Positions 17,701 to 26,365 of a DNA stretch of 64,000 nucleotides are shown here, piece after piece. The notes beneath the pieces are model-generated. The model worked only from the letters and a program-made list of their open reading frames with translations, ran no database searches and was not told the DNA's origin. The first letter of the stretch is position 1. Each line of letters begins with the position of its first letter. Where the stretch lies: NCBI GenBank assembly GCA_965651695.1, contig CBFGTI010000004.1:25120-89119 (forward strand), read 5' to 3'. Source of the stretch: Imperialibacter sp965651695 (GTDB lineage: Bacteria; Bacteroidota; Bacteroidia; Cytophagales; Cyclobacteriaceae). A program made the position numbers and the translations under genes.

Positions 17701-18462
17701 TCACACGGGCTGGAAAAATTCCCCGGAGTGGGATGACGCCCGCCACTGGTTCGAAAAGGCCTGGCAAGGTGCGCTCGGGCAGCTGGCAAAGTTATAGGCA
17801 GGGTTGATGGCGGGCCAGTCGGAAGTTTGGGGTTCCGGGCGAATTGCGTGTTCCTTGCGGGTTGCCGCCCTGTGCTCCCATGCCATTCGCTGCCTGTAGA
17901 AGTGCTCCACGAGTTTTTGTATCCGGCCGATCCGTTTGGAAAGACGTTTGAGATACCAATTGGCCACCATCTCCTGCTCATAAATGCGTCCTCCGTAAGA
18001 GTGGGTGCCAAACCCCGTATTGTAGGCCTTCGAATTCTTTTCCGTTCTGTAACGTATCCAGCACTGTTCTCTGAAAAATTCAGCAAAGGCTTTGGGGTGG
18101 TGCTCCTCGCTCAGTTTATCCATCTGTTTCAGTATCCGCCCAATGGTGCGGTGAGAGTGGGCGTAGCCGGTAGACCGAAGTTCGGTTTCGAGCAGCTCGT
18201 GGTGATGGTGAATTTCATCCAGGAGCCTTATAACGGACAGCCGCTTTGCGTTGTCGTCGCAAAAGCTCTTTAACCCTTTGTATTCCGACACCATCATCAT
18301 TTCTTTCTGCCAGTTGTGCGAAAGCTGGATGATAGCCCGCTCGGTGGAAAACGGATCGGCCGAAAGCGACTGAAATGTGAAAGCGAGTACCGCCGTACAG
18401 AAACTGTTTCTTGCCGTAGCTCGCGGAATTTGACTTAAAAAAGACGGTAATTTTCTATTCAT
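17701..18462 (-). CDS. Hypothetical exported helical protein
   Basis: I do not recognise a family. The frame has a signal-like N-terminus (NRKLPSFLSQ... SFCTAVLAFTFQSLSADP), then an alpha-helical, charged region rich in His and Arg (EIHHHHELLETEL, HRTIGRILKQMDKLSEEHH, YLKRLSKRIGRIQKLVEHFYRQ). The last ~45 residues are low-complexity and end close to the tandem repeat, so the true C-terminus may have been replaced. I used the ATG at 18462 rather than one 15 bases upstream because it gives the better signal sequence. The neighbour upstream is another membrane protein on the same strand. Confidence 0.55.
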   Translation of the reverse strand: MNRKLPSFLSQIPRATARNSFCTAVLAFTFQSLSADPFSTERAIIQLSHNWQKEMMMVSEYKGLKSFCDDNAKRLSVIRLLDEIHHHHELLETELRSTGYAHSHRTIGRILKQMDKLSEEHHPKAFAEFFREQCWIRYRTEKNSKAYNTGFGTHSYGGRIYEQEMVANWYLKRLSKRIGRIQKLVEHFYRQRMAWEHRAATRKEHAIRPEPQTSDWPAINPAYNFASCPSAPCQAFSNQWRASSHSGEFFQPV

Positions 18463-18562
18463 AGCTTTTGTCCACAACCTGCCACTGGAGGCAGTTATTC
18501 TTCCTTTGTAACTACATGCACCTGCAGTAAAAGGCCCGCAGCACTAGCGTATGCTGAGATCC

Positions 18563-19207
18563 TCAGTTTAAGTGCAGGGAAGAGGCACGCCTCAGGCTGC
18601 GTGCCGGAGAAAACAGGAAGTAGATCAGCAGGCCCAATACCAGCAGCATTGCCACGGCTAGTCGCGAGGTGAGATTGCCGGAGGCCACCACGCGGCTCGA
18701 CTGGTCCATGAGCTTTTCGCCCTCGCTGAGCTGAAGCTTGGTGAGCCGGTTTAAACTCACCAAAATAGCGTCGTAGTGGCTTGTGAGGCCGGGCCGAAGG
18801 GCTTCCCGCTGAAGAGGAGATGCGTTGTAAATAAACTGTTGTTCAAACTGTTGCGATATTCTTATGTGGTCTTTAAGCATCGACAGTTGCACTTCTTCTT
18901 CTGTGGTAAGGTAAGTGCCCTCGTATCTTTCGATCAGCTGCTGAATGGTGTCGTTTGCCCGTATGTTTTGCTCCAGCAGCTGATCATCTAAACGATCGAC
19001 AAGCATCTTTTTTTCGAAGATCTCGTGCGAAAGCTGGTAAAGATGAGCCTCAACCACCAGCCGATCCATGTAGATCGACGATAGCGCTTGCTGCAGTGCG
19101 GAGAGTTGCCTCCTGTGTACGAAAGTGAGAACGAGGACCGTGACAAGCACAGCCCCCAGGGCTACTTGCGTATTGCGGGTCTGATTGAGTATGTTTTGCC
19201 ACTTCAT
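18563..19207 (-). CDS. Two-TM protein with four-helix-bundle sensor-like domain
   Basis: A 214-residue protein: TM1 at about 14-30 (VALGAVLVTVLVLTFV), an all-helical extracytoplasmic region (31-180) and TM2 at 181-199 (LAVAMLLVLGLLIYFLF), with only a short cytoplasmic tail. The layout matches the 4HB_MCP sensory modules of chemoreceptors and kinases but lacks any output domain. It may act as a stand-alone sensor or membrane scaffold; that is inference. A short helical protein and a Rnk-like gene lie upstream on the same strand. Confidence 0.7.
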   Translation of the reverse strand: MKWQNILNQTRNTQVALGAVLVTVLVLTFVHRRQLSALQQALSSIYMDRLVVEAHLYQLSHEIFEKKMLVDRLDDQLLEQNIRANDTIQQLIERYEGTYLTTEEEVQLSMLKDHIRISQQFEQQFIYNASPLQREALRPGLTSHYDAILVSLNRLTKLQLSEGEKLMDQSSRVVASGNLTSRLAVAMLLVLGLLIYFLFSPARSLRRASSLHLN

Positions 19208-19347
19208 GTGTATAAAATTTTATGAAGTCGGCCACATGGAATAGCTCTACCCGTTCGAGTTGAAGATTTGTCTTGTAAACAACTTATTCATTTTCGTTGG
19301 GTATGACGTTCCTTATGGCTATTTCATTGTTACAGTATTCAGGTTGT

Positions 19348-19500
19348 TTAACTAGCACGTTGCCGGTTTTGCAGCACCCAGCTTTTTAGCTTTTCCTGCT
19401 CAACCGGCTTCAGGTACCGGAGCGCCTTGAGGTACTCCTTCCGAAACAGCTTCTCATCGAAGCTGATTTTGCCAAGGAGGATCATGCAGTATTCGAGCAT
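19348..19500 (-). CDS. Small conserved hypothetical protein (50 aa)
   Basis: The frame MLEYCMILLGKISFDEKLFRKEYLKAL...LKSWVLQNR resembles a short Bacteroidota family beginning MLEYC..IL.KVSFD..LF..E..KA. I set the start at the ATG at 19500; an upstream in-frame Met at 19554 would add 18 atypical residues. It is predicted to be cytoplasmic and helical. It follows the rnk-like gene on the same strand. Function unknown. Confidence 0.6.
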   Translation of the reverse strand: MLEYCMILLGKISFDEKLFRKEYLKALRYLKPVEQEKLKSWVLQNRQRAS

Positions 19501-19563
19501 GGTTATTTTTTGCCGGCCTCCAACTTTATTCGATTCAAGTTTTTTTTCGTGCATTTCCGGCTA

Positions 19564-19971
19564 CTAAAGATCAAAATGTCCCACGGCTTCGGGTTGGTAT
19601 GTTACCTGCAGAATTTTAAAATCAGCCGACTTTTCGCCAACGTTCCACGACACTATATCGCCGACCCGCCTCCCCAGCAGGGCAGTGCCTATTGCTGAAA
19701 AAACAGCTACTCTTCGCTGCAGTTCGTCCGATTCGTTGGGGTAGGTAAGCTTCAGCTCAATTTGCCGTCCCAGCTTTACTTCCTTTAGCAGCACCCGGCT
19801 GTTCATTGTTACTACATCATCTGGTACTTCCGATTGGTCGATCAGCTCGGCGCTCATCAGATCAAGGAAAAAATGCTCTACAATTTCGGGCTTCTTAGCG
19901 CGAAACATTGCGTAGTACCGGTGCGACATCAGCCGTTCGTAATCGTTAATTGTTACAACTCTCTTTTCCAT
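19564..19971 (-). CDS. Rnk/GreA-GreB C-terminal domain protein
   Basis: A 135-residue protein of the Rnk type (nucleoside diphosphate kinase regulator-like). It has an N-terminal helical arm (ITINDYERLMSHRYYAM) and the C-terminal FKBP-like GreA/GreB domain, with VTMNSRVLLKE, IELKLTYPNES, VFSAIGTALLGRRVGDIVSWNVG and KILQVTYQPEA. The domain binds RNA polymerase's secondary channel; the family lacks the long coiled coil of true GreA. The downstream 50-residue gene may be cotranscribed. Confidence 0.85.
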   Translation of the reverse strand: MEKRVVTINDYERLMSHRYYAMFRAKKPEIVEHFFLDLMSAELIDQSEVPDDVVTMNSRVLLKEVKLGRQIELKLTYPNESDELQRRVAVFSAIGTALLGRRVGDIVSWNVGEKSADFKILQVTYQPEAVGHFDL

Positions 19972-20063
19972 ATCATTTTATTATCAGCCATAGGGGATGC
20001 AGGAAGCGTGCCACTGTAAAACGCCTCTGTGGTGATCCAAAAGAGGTTTTGTGTTTTCAGTTG

Positions 20064-20080
20064 TGGGTAAAAATTACCCA
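20064..20080. promoter_or_regulatory. Perfect palindrome upstream of the two-component operon
   Basis: TGGGTAA-AAA-TTACCCA, 7-base arms with 3-base centre, 54 bases before the kinase ATG. A possible operator, for instance for autoregulation by the neighbouring NtrC-type regulator. No second copy was noticed in the window. Confidence 0.4.
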
Positions 20081-20134
20081 GTGATTAAAAATTGACCAGT
20101 GCTATTGATTCTTTTTAAGAAAGGGTGGGGTGAA

Positions 20135-21283
20135 ATGTACCAAAGTATGGCTAGCTTTGCATTTAACATGCAAGAGCAATCAACAGATTTTCAGCTAAAG
20201 GAGCGGGTAAAGGAATTGAACTGCCTGTATGAGCTTTCCCGAATTGCGTGGGAGCAACACAACGACCTGAAGGCGATCGTAACTAAAACGCTTGAGATTT
20301 TGCCGGCTGCTATGCAGTATCCTTCGCTGGCCGAAGTCAGGATTCAGGCTAATAAAAAAACTTATTCCACATCAAGTTTCAACCAGTGCCGGTGGCATAT
20401 TTCTTCTGAATTGCAGGTGGGTGATGCGAATTACGGGGCTATTAAAGTTGGCTACCGGGAAGGGGAAGGGTTAGAACCCACCCGGAGGGTCTTTTTGCGG
20501 GAGGAAAAAAGTCTCCTCAAAGTCGTAGCGAGGGAGCTTGCATCCTTTATCAGGCGGGCGGCAGCGGAGGAGGAGAAGCAAAGGCTGGAAGCCCACCTGC
20601 AGCATGCCGAACGGCTGGCATTTGTAGGTGAGCTGTCCGCGGGCATTGCTCACGAGCTGAACGAACCGCTGGGGAAAATACTCGGTTTTTCTCAGTTGCT
20701 CAAAAAGGGAGGAGACCTGAATTTTCAGCAGCAGGAAGATGTGGAGCGTATCATTAAGGCGTCGTTGTACACCCGCGAAATCATAAAGAAGTTGATGATT
20801 TTCTCGCGCCAAATGCCGCAGCAAATCGTTGAAGTAGACGTTAACACCATTATTTTGAATACGTTGTACTTTATCGACGTGCGTTTTCAGGACAGGGGAA
20901 TCAACATCGTCAAGCGCCTGGATCCAAATCTCCCGGTAATTGAGGCCGACCCTGTGCAAATGAGCCAACTGCTGGTAAATCTTATTACCAATGCCGTACA
21001 TGCCACAACCGGCGAAGGTAAAATAACGGTAAGCACCCGCCATGCGAACAACGACATATTGCTGGTGGTGAAAGATACGGGTTCGGGGATGCCGGCGTCG
21101 GTAAAAAAGCGGATATTCGAACCCTTTTTTACCACAAAACCCGTTGGCCAGGGTACCGGGCTCGGCCTGTCGGTAGTACAGGGTATTATCGACTCTCACG
21201 GTGGCGCCATACGGGTGTCGAGCGCCAGGGGCAAGGGCTCTGCATTCGAAATCAGGTTACCCATTAAACAGTCAAGGCAATGA
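20135..21283 (+). CDS. Soluble NtrB-like sensor histidine kinase with GAF-like domain
   Basis: A kinase of about 382 residues without membrane segments. Residues 20-140 look like a divergent GAF sensor; the dimerisation/phosphoacceptor helix has H173 in GIAHELNEPLGKILGFSQ; the ATPase domain shows NLITNAVHA, DTGSGMP and GTGLGLSVVQG. I chose the ATG at 20135; an in-frame GTG at 20099 is possible. It overlaps the regulator gene by 4 bases (ATGA) and surely phosphorylates it. The input signal is not evident. Confidence 0.9.
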   Translation: MYQSMASFAFNMQEQSTDFQLKERVKELNCLYELSRIAWEQHNDLKAIVTKTLEILPAAMQYPSLAEVRIQANKKTYSTSSFNQCRWHISSELQVGDANYGAIKVGYREGEGLEPTRRVFLREEKSLLKVVARELASFIRRAAAEEEKQRLEAHLQHAERLAFVGELSAGIAHELNEPLGKILGFSQLLKKGGDLNFQQQEDVERIIKASLYTREIIKKLMIFSRQMPQQIVEVDVNTIILNTLYFIDVRFQDRGINIVKRLDPNLPVIEADPVQMSQLLVNLITNAVHATTGEGKITVSTRHANNDILLVVKDTGSGMPASVKKRIFEPFFTTKPVGQGTGLGLSVVQGIIDSHGGAIRVSSARGKGSAFEIRLPIKQSRQ

Positions 21284-22614
21284 AGAAAAACGCTGACGCC
21301 CCAGGTTATGTAGTGTTGATAGTGGACGACTCGCCCGAAACAGTGGAGTTGATAAGGCGCAATCTTGAGCCGGCCGGTTACCAGGTGTACGCTGCCAACA
21401 GTGTGCAGTCGGCCATAAAGCTGCTGGAGACAATCAATATAGACTTGCTGATTACCGACTTGAAAATGCCCGGGGAAAGCGGACTCACACTGGTGCGGCA
21501 CGTGTCTGAAAACTTCAAAGGCGTGGCGATTCTCGTTATTACCGGTTTTCCTTCCATACAGGGCGCTGTAGAGTCAATTAAGATTGGCGCGGAAGAGTAC
21601 CTTGTTAAATCCTTTACCGACGACGAACTTTTTCAGGCGGTGAAAAATGCGCTGGGCAGGTCGAAGCACAAGAAAAGAACCGGAAAAGACCTCTCACCGC
21701 AAAACTTCGGCATCATTGGTTCTTCGGAGGGAATGATGAAAGTTTTTGGTACCATAACCAAGGCACGGGCTTCCCACGCTACTGTGCTTATTCAGGGCGA
21801 GAGTGGAACGGGTAAAGAGCTTGTGGCCAGGGCATTGCATTACGGCGGCAATGATTCCAAGGCGCCGTTTGTGCCGGTAAACTGCGGCGGAATTCCCGAT
21901 AACCTGCTGGAGAGCGAATTGTTCGGGTACGTGAGGGGGGCTTTTACGGGAGCCACAGAAACACGGGCCGGCTTTTTTCAAACAGCCGATAAAGGAACCA
22001 TTTTTCTCGATGAAATTAGCAACACCAGCCTGGCCATGCAGGCTAAGCTGCTGCGTGTATTGCAGGAGAAAGAGTTCTACATGGTGGGCTCAAAAAAACC
22101 GCAAAAGGTGAATTTGCGAGTGGTTGCCGCCACCAACGTCGATCTTATGGAGCTGGTAAAAAAGGGGCTGTTCAGAGAAGATCTGTATTACCGGCTAAAC
22201 GTGATTACCATAGACTTGCCGCCTTTGCGGGAGCGGGGAGCCGATGTATTGCAGCTGGCAGAGTTTTTTCTCGCAAAATATGTCCAGGAGCTGGGCAGGC
22301 CGCCTATGCATTTTACTCCCAAAGCTGCTGCGGCGCTGCAAATGTATGCGTGGCCGGGCAACGTGCGAGAGCTGCAAAACCTAATGCACCGGCTGGCCGT
22401 GCTGGCCGACGACCAAACCATTGATGTGCCCGACCTGCCCGGGGCCTTTCGGTTTTCGGCCTCCCAGGGAAGGGGGCTCGACCGGCAGCTGGACGACGTG
22501 GTGCGGGAATACATAGAAGACGTGCTTGCTGCCAATCAAAACAACCTCTCCCGGGCAGCCCGGGTACTGGGAATTGATCGAAAAACGTTGCGCGAAAAGA
22601 TCAGGAAGGTGTAG
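21280..22614 (+). CDS. Sigma-54-dependent NtrC-family response regulator
   Basis: A 444-residue activator. The receiver domain (1-125) has phosphoacceptor D60 and K110. The AAA+ domain has Walker A GESGTGKE at 173-180, the sigma-54 contact loop GAFTGA at 220-225, FLDEIS and FREDLYYRLNV. A Fis-type helix-turn-helix ends the protein (NLSRAARVLGIDRKTLREKI). It activates sigma-54 promoters after phosphorylation by the overlapping kinase. Targets are unknown; the divergently arranged neighbourhood gives no clear regulon. Confidence 0.95.
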   Translation: MKKNADAPGYVVLIVDDSPETVELIRRNLEPAGYQVYAANSVQSAIKLLETINIDLLITDLKMPGESGLTLVRHVSENFKGVAILVITGFPSIQGAVESIKIGAEEYLVKSFTDDELFQAVKNALGRSKHKKRTGKDLSPQNFGIIGSSEGMMKVFGTITKARASHATVLIQGESGTGKELVARALHYGGNDSKAPFVPVNCGGIPDNLLESELFGYVRGAFTGATETRAGFFQTADKGTIFLDEISNTSLAMQAKLLRVLQEKEFYMVGSKKPQKVNLRVVAATNVDLMELVKKGLFREDLYYRLNVITIDLPPLRERGADVLQLAEFFLAKYVQELGRPPMHFTPKAAAALQMYAWPGNVRELQNLMHRLAVLADDQTIDVPDLPGAFRFSASQGRGLDRQLDDVVREYIEDVLAANQNNLSRAARVLGIDRKTLREKIRKV

Positions 22615-22627
22615 AAATACTAATTCT

Positions 22628-22635
22628 TATCTTTG
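22628..22635 (+). promoter_or_regulatory. Bacteroidota -7 promoter element TATCTTTG
   Basis: An exact TAnnTTTG match just 4 bases before the GTG start of the small DUF6660-like gene. No good -33 TTTG was found at ideal spacing. If used, transcription would start close to or at the GTG. Confidence 0.5.
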
Positions 22636-22639
22636 CCCT

Positions 22640-22951
22640 GTGAAGGTTCTGTGTATTATCCTTTCAATCGTTACCCTTGTGTTGGCGGTGCACCCGTGTG
22701 CAAGCTGCACCCCGGAAGAGGCAGTGGCGTGCGGGCAGGACGACAGCCGCGAAAGCCAACAGACAGTGTGCTCGCCATTTGCTACCTGCTGCGGCAGCAC
22801 TGGCTTCACCTTCTCAGGCTTTTTGGGCGGGGCATATTTGGCACCATGCCAAAATGATGAACCTGAAGCAAACGCACGGCAGATTTTTACCGACCAGTAT
22901 TGCCCCGGCATATGGCAGCCGCCAAAGATCCGGCCCACTCACTTCGCCTGA
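22640..22951 (+). CDS. Small exported Cys-rich protein, DUF6660-like
   Basis: 103 residues with a signal peptide (VKVLCIILSIVTLVLAVHPC), a Cys-rich middle (CASCTPEEAVACGQ, TVCSPFATCCGS) and the ending IWQPPKIRP. The CSPF..CC block plus a terminal WQPPK is typical of the DUF6660 family of Bacteroidota, which often precedes TonB receptors or metal-efflux genes. That is the case here: the receptor begins 52 bases downstream. GTG at 22640 gives the full signal peptide; longer starts would add non-signal residues from the NtrC gene. A metal-linked role is inference from the family's usual neighbours. Confidence 0.75.
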   Translation: MKVLCIILSIVTLVLAVHPCASCTPEEAVACGQDDSRESQQTVCSPFATCCGSTGFTFSGFLGGAYLAPCQNDEPEANARQIFTDQYCPGIWQPPKIRPTHFA

Positions 22952-23003
22952 GTTTTCTCAGCCATTGCGCTTTCTTTCATTCTTCACATTTAAATCAAAA
23001 TAA

Positions 23004-25169
23004 GTGAAATACTTACTCTTGTTTCTGTTTTCCATAGGCTGTACTTCCGCCGGCATGGGGCAGCATACATTCTCGGCCCTGGTAAAAGACGGCCACACCC
23101 ATAGCCCCCTGCCTGGCGCCACAGCAGTGCTGGCCGGCACCCAAACCGGTGGCAGCGCCGACGAAAACGGCGTTATTACCATCTCCGATTTGCCAGCTGG
23201 CGAGCACCTCATTGTGTTCAGCTTTGTGGGCTACCACGAGGAGCGGCTAAGTTTTCAACTGCCGCTGGCCGTGGGACAGCCTGTGGAGGTGCTGCTCGAG
23301 CCCGACGCTCACGAAATAGAAGAAGTGGTGGTGAGGGCTACCCGAAGCAGCCGTACCATAGCCGACCTTCCCACCCGCGTAGAGGTGATTTCCGGTGAGG
23401 AGCTGGCAGAAAAAGGCAATATGAAACCCGGTGACATCCGCATGCTGCTCAACGAAAGTACGGGCATACAAACCCAGCAAACTTCCGCCACCAGCTACAA
23501 CTCGAGTATCCGTATACAGGGGCTTGATGGTAAATACACTCAGATACTGAGGGACGGGCTGCCACTGTACGCGGGGTTTTCCGGGGGCTTGAGCCTGCTA
23601 CAAATTGTGCCGCTCGACCTGCAGCAGGTAGAGGTGGTGAAAGGCGCCTCTTCCACGTTGTACGGCGGCGGGGCAATTGCCGGGTTGGTCAATCTCGTGA
23701 GTAAGACCCCCGGCCCGGAAAGAGAGCTCAGCTTTATGGTGAACGGCACTTCGGCGCTGGGGCTCGATGCCAGCGGGTTTTATGCGCAGCGGTTTAACAA
23801 GGTGGGTGCCACTGTTTTTGCCTCCTACAATACCGGCAGCCCCTACGATCCGGCAGACATTGGTTTTACTGCCATACCTCAGTTTCAGCGGTTTACGCTA
23901 AATCCCCGCCTGTTCTGGTACTTCAGCGACCACAGCACGCTGGAGTTGGGCATAAACAGCACCAATGAAGACCGGACAGGCGGCAGCCTCGATTACATTG
24001 AGGGGGATGCTCCCGGTGCTTATTTCGAGCGAAATAAAACAAGCAGGTTGAGCACGCAAGCCCGTTTCGACCACCGCCTCGGCGATAAAACCACCCTCTC
24101 ACTCAAAAACAGTGTAAGCTTTTACGACCGCACCATTGAGGTGCCGGACTACACCTTTGCCGGTAGCCAGGTTTCTTCTTTCAGCGAAGCCAACATGACC
24201 TTTGGTGATGCAGACCTGGAATGGATTGGCGGCTTCAACCTGTGGACCGACGGGTTTACGCAGTCGGAAGGCGCCAGTGCAGAGGCTGTTGACTACAGCC
24301 ACCTCACGGTGGGGGCCTTTGCGCAAAACACATGGCAGGTAAACGAGGCTTTTACGCTGGAAACCGGCCTGCGCGGCGACTACCAGGATGAATATGGGTT
24401 CTTTGCCCTGCCACGTTTGTCTGCCCTGGTGGAAGTTCATGAAAAATTATCGGCCCGGCTGGGCGGCGGGTTAGGCTACAAAATACCCACTGTTTTTACC
24501 GAGGATGCGGAGCGGATACAGTTCAGGAACGTGCTGCCAGTGGATGCAGCGGCCACCGTGGCAGAAGAATCAATTGGCGGCAACTTCGATATCAATTTCA
24601 GAAGCCCGATTTCGGAGGAGCTTTTCATTACCGTAAACACCCTCTTCTTTTATACCAGGGTAAGCAATCCGCTGGTGCTGAGTTCGGCAGGAGGCGGCTT
24701 CTTTGAATTTCAGCAGCCCAGCGGCTTTATCGATACAAAAGGTATAGAGACCAATGTGCGGCTTGGTTATGCCGACTTCGTCCTCTTTGTCGGGCATACA
24801 CTGGCCGATGTGCAGGAGCACTACTTCGGCGGCACTTCCCCCTTTCCGCTGGTGGCAAGGCACCGGCTCAATAACGTGCTGATGTACGAGGTGGAAGAAA
24901 AGCTGAAGATAGGGCTGGAGGCGTACTATTTTAGCAGCCAGCAGCTAAGCGACGGCGGCGAGGGCAGACCCTACTGGATTATGGGCCTGATGACTGAAAA
25001 GCTGTGGGAGCGGTTCTCCATTTTTCTCAACTTCGAAAACTTTCTCGACACCAGGCAGTCGAAGTTTGGGCCGATATACACCGGCCCGGTGGCAAATCCT
25101 GTATTCAGCGAAATATATGCACCGGTAGACGGCTTTGTGGTAAATGGCGGGTTTAAGCTGAGGTTGTAG
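23004..25169 (+). CDS. TonB-dependent outer-membrane receptor
   Basis: A 721-residue receptor with a GTG start and signal peptide (KYLLLFLFSIGCTSAGMGQ). Residues ~22-105 form the carboxypeptidase-regulatory-like domain (LPGATAVLAGTQTGGSADENG, FSFVGYHEERL); the plug follows (RTIADLPTRVEVISGEEL, IRIQGLDGKYTQILRDGLP, GASSTLYGGGAIAGLVN), then the barrel ending in a terminal aromatic/hydrophobic strand (VNGGFKLRL). No SusD partner is present, so the substrate is more likely a siderophore, cofactor or metal chelate than a glycan. The linked DUF6660-like gene hints at metal; this is not proven. Confidence 0.93.
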   Translation: MKYLLLFLFSIGCTSAGMGQHTFSALVKDGHTHSPLPGATAVLAGTQTGGSADENGVITISDLPAGEHLIVFSFVGYHEERLSFQLPLAVGQPVEVLLEPDAHEIEEVVVRATRSSRTIADLPTRVEVISGEELAEKGNMKPGDIRMLLNESTGIQTQQTSATSYNSSIRIQGLDGKYTQILRDGLPLYAGFSGGLSLLQIVPLDLQQVEVVKGASSTLYGGGAIAGLVNLVSKTPGPERELSFMVNGTSALGLDASGFYAQRFNKVGATVFASYNTGSPYDPADIGFTAIPQFQRFTLNPRLFWYFSDHSTLELGINSTNEDRTGGSLDYIEGDAPGAYFERNKTSRLSTQARFDHRLGDKTTLSLKNSVSFYDRTIEVPDYTFAGSQVSSFSEANMTFGDADLEWIGGFNLWTDGFTQSEGASAEAVDYSHLTVGAFAQNTWQVNEAFTLETGLRGDYQDEYGFFALPRLSALVEVHEKLSARLGGGLGYKIPTVFTEDAERIQFRNVLPVDAAATVAEESIGGNFDINFRSPISEELFITVNTLFFYTRVSNPLVLSSAGGGFFEFQQPSGFIDTKGIETNVRLGYADFVLFVGHTLADVQEHYFGGTSPFPLVARHRLNNVLMYEVEEKLKIGLEAYYFSSQQLSDGGEGRPYWIMGLMTEKLWERFSIFLNFENFLDTRQSKFGPIYTGPVANPVFSEIYAPVDGFVVNGGFKLRL

Positions 25170-25568
25170 GGTGGGATTAATCTTATGGCACTGTGTCGCT
25201 AGATTCTTGGTCGGCTAGTTTGCGCCTGTCGAAGGCTTTGCTGAGGTACTAGCAGAGGACCTTGCCGTGGTTAGGTTTCTTAAACCTGCCTGAGGTAGAA
25301 CCAGAAGTAATATAATTGTCAAATTGATTTTATAAGCATATTTATGCCTAATAAACCTGCCCGGTTTGTTGCCCAATACTGTCAAGTTAAAAAAACTTCA
25401 TTTCTTTAACATTTAGTAGAAGTCAACTTAAGTTTTAGCCGATTTTTAAACACGAGCAAAATGATTTTAAAACAACGACCGCAAAGATGATATGGGTTCT
25501 GCCCTTAGGCGAAGTTTGATATCTGGAAACTTTTATTTTAGTTTACGGCAGCATAGCCCAAGATTATT
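25170..25568. other. Intergenic region
   Basis: About 400 bases separating the TonB receptor from the next gene. A short palindrome AGGTTT-CTT-AAACCT lies at about 25272-25286. No gene was recognised; the AT-rich last 200 bases probably hold the promoter of the next gene. Confidence 0.5.
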
Positions 25569-26111
25569 TTGAAAAAGCTATTTTCCATACTCCTGTTAGC
25601 AATACTCCTTTTAAATGTGATGGGGTACTATGGGGTATTTCTCGGGCTACAATACTACAATGACGTGGAGATGGTCAAGGTGCTGGACGCAGATGAGTAC
25701 GCCGCCGCCGAAACCCTTACAATAGCTATTCCTATTTCTATCCCGTACATGAGCGACAATGTTGATTTCGAACGGGTGGATGGAAAGTTTGAATACCAGG
25801 GCAATCACTATCGTTTGGTAAAGCAGAAATATGCGAAGGACACCTTGACGGTAGTTTGTGTAAGAGACTACGGAAATGAAAAGATTAGTGATGCACTTTC
25901 AACCTACGTTAAGACTTTTACTGACAAATGTGCTGATCAAAGCAAGAAATCAAAAATAACGATCTCCTTTATTAAAGACTTCCTTCCTGAAACTTTCTGT
26001 TTGGCGACTACTTCAGCAGGTTGGGAAATGGATGTTGTCAAACATGGCTTCAACCATTCCTTCATTCCAACTTTTGTCGTCTCGGTTATTCATCCGCCTG
26101 AACGTGCCTGA
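25569..26111 (+). CDS. Membrane-anchored or secreted hypothetical protein
   Basis: A 180-residue protein with a hydrophobic N-terminus (KKLFSILLLAILLLNVMGYYGVFLGL) and a soluble remainder with mixed alpha/beta character. I do not recognise a named domain. TTG at 25569 is the best start because it completes a Lys-Lys plus hydrophobic leader; the first ATG would cut into the hydrophobic segment. It lies between two TonB receptor loci, with hairpins directly after its stop, so it is probably a single-gene unit. Confidence 0.7.
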   Translation: MKKLFSILLLAILLLNVMGYYGVFLGLQYYNDVEMVKVLDADEYAAAETLTIAIPISIPYMSDNVDFERVDGKFEYQGNHYRLVKQKYAKDTLTVVCVRDYGNEKISDALSTYVKTFTDKCADQSKKSKITISFIKDFLPETFCLATTSAGWEMDVVKHGFNHSFIPTFVVSVIHPPERA

Positions 26112-26115
26112 TTCA

Positions 26116-26153
26116 GTCTAACATCCTCTTGTTAGACATCCCGAACCTTCGGG
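26116..26153 (+). terminator. Two consecutive hairpins after the hypothetical gene
   Basis: GTCTAACA/TGTTAGAC (26116-26137, 6-base loop) and CCCGAA/TTCGGG (26140-26153). They start 4 bases after the stop codon. There is no strong T tract, so they may protect the 3' end rather than end transcription. Confidence 0.45.
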
Positions 26154-26365
26154 AAGAACTGTATCTGTTCAAATTTATACTAGAATTCTATTTCGGACCG
26201 GATTGGTCACAGGTAAAAATCTGTGCCTGCAACTTCAGTTATTGCTGTTGAAGACATTCAGCAATCGGGCGGTTGTGGCCACTCATGATAATCTCCTGTA
26301 ATCCTTCCGGAAGCCTCCCGTTGGGATGCACTCCGTGCTAATTCTAAAACCTAAAACATATTTCC

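Noticed and set aside
20099..20134. GTG start of the NtrB-like kinase
   Set aside because: The ATG at 20135 follows a purine-rich stretch, and the extra residues (LLILFKKGWGE) add nothing recognisable; kept only as an alternative.
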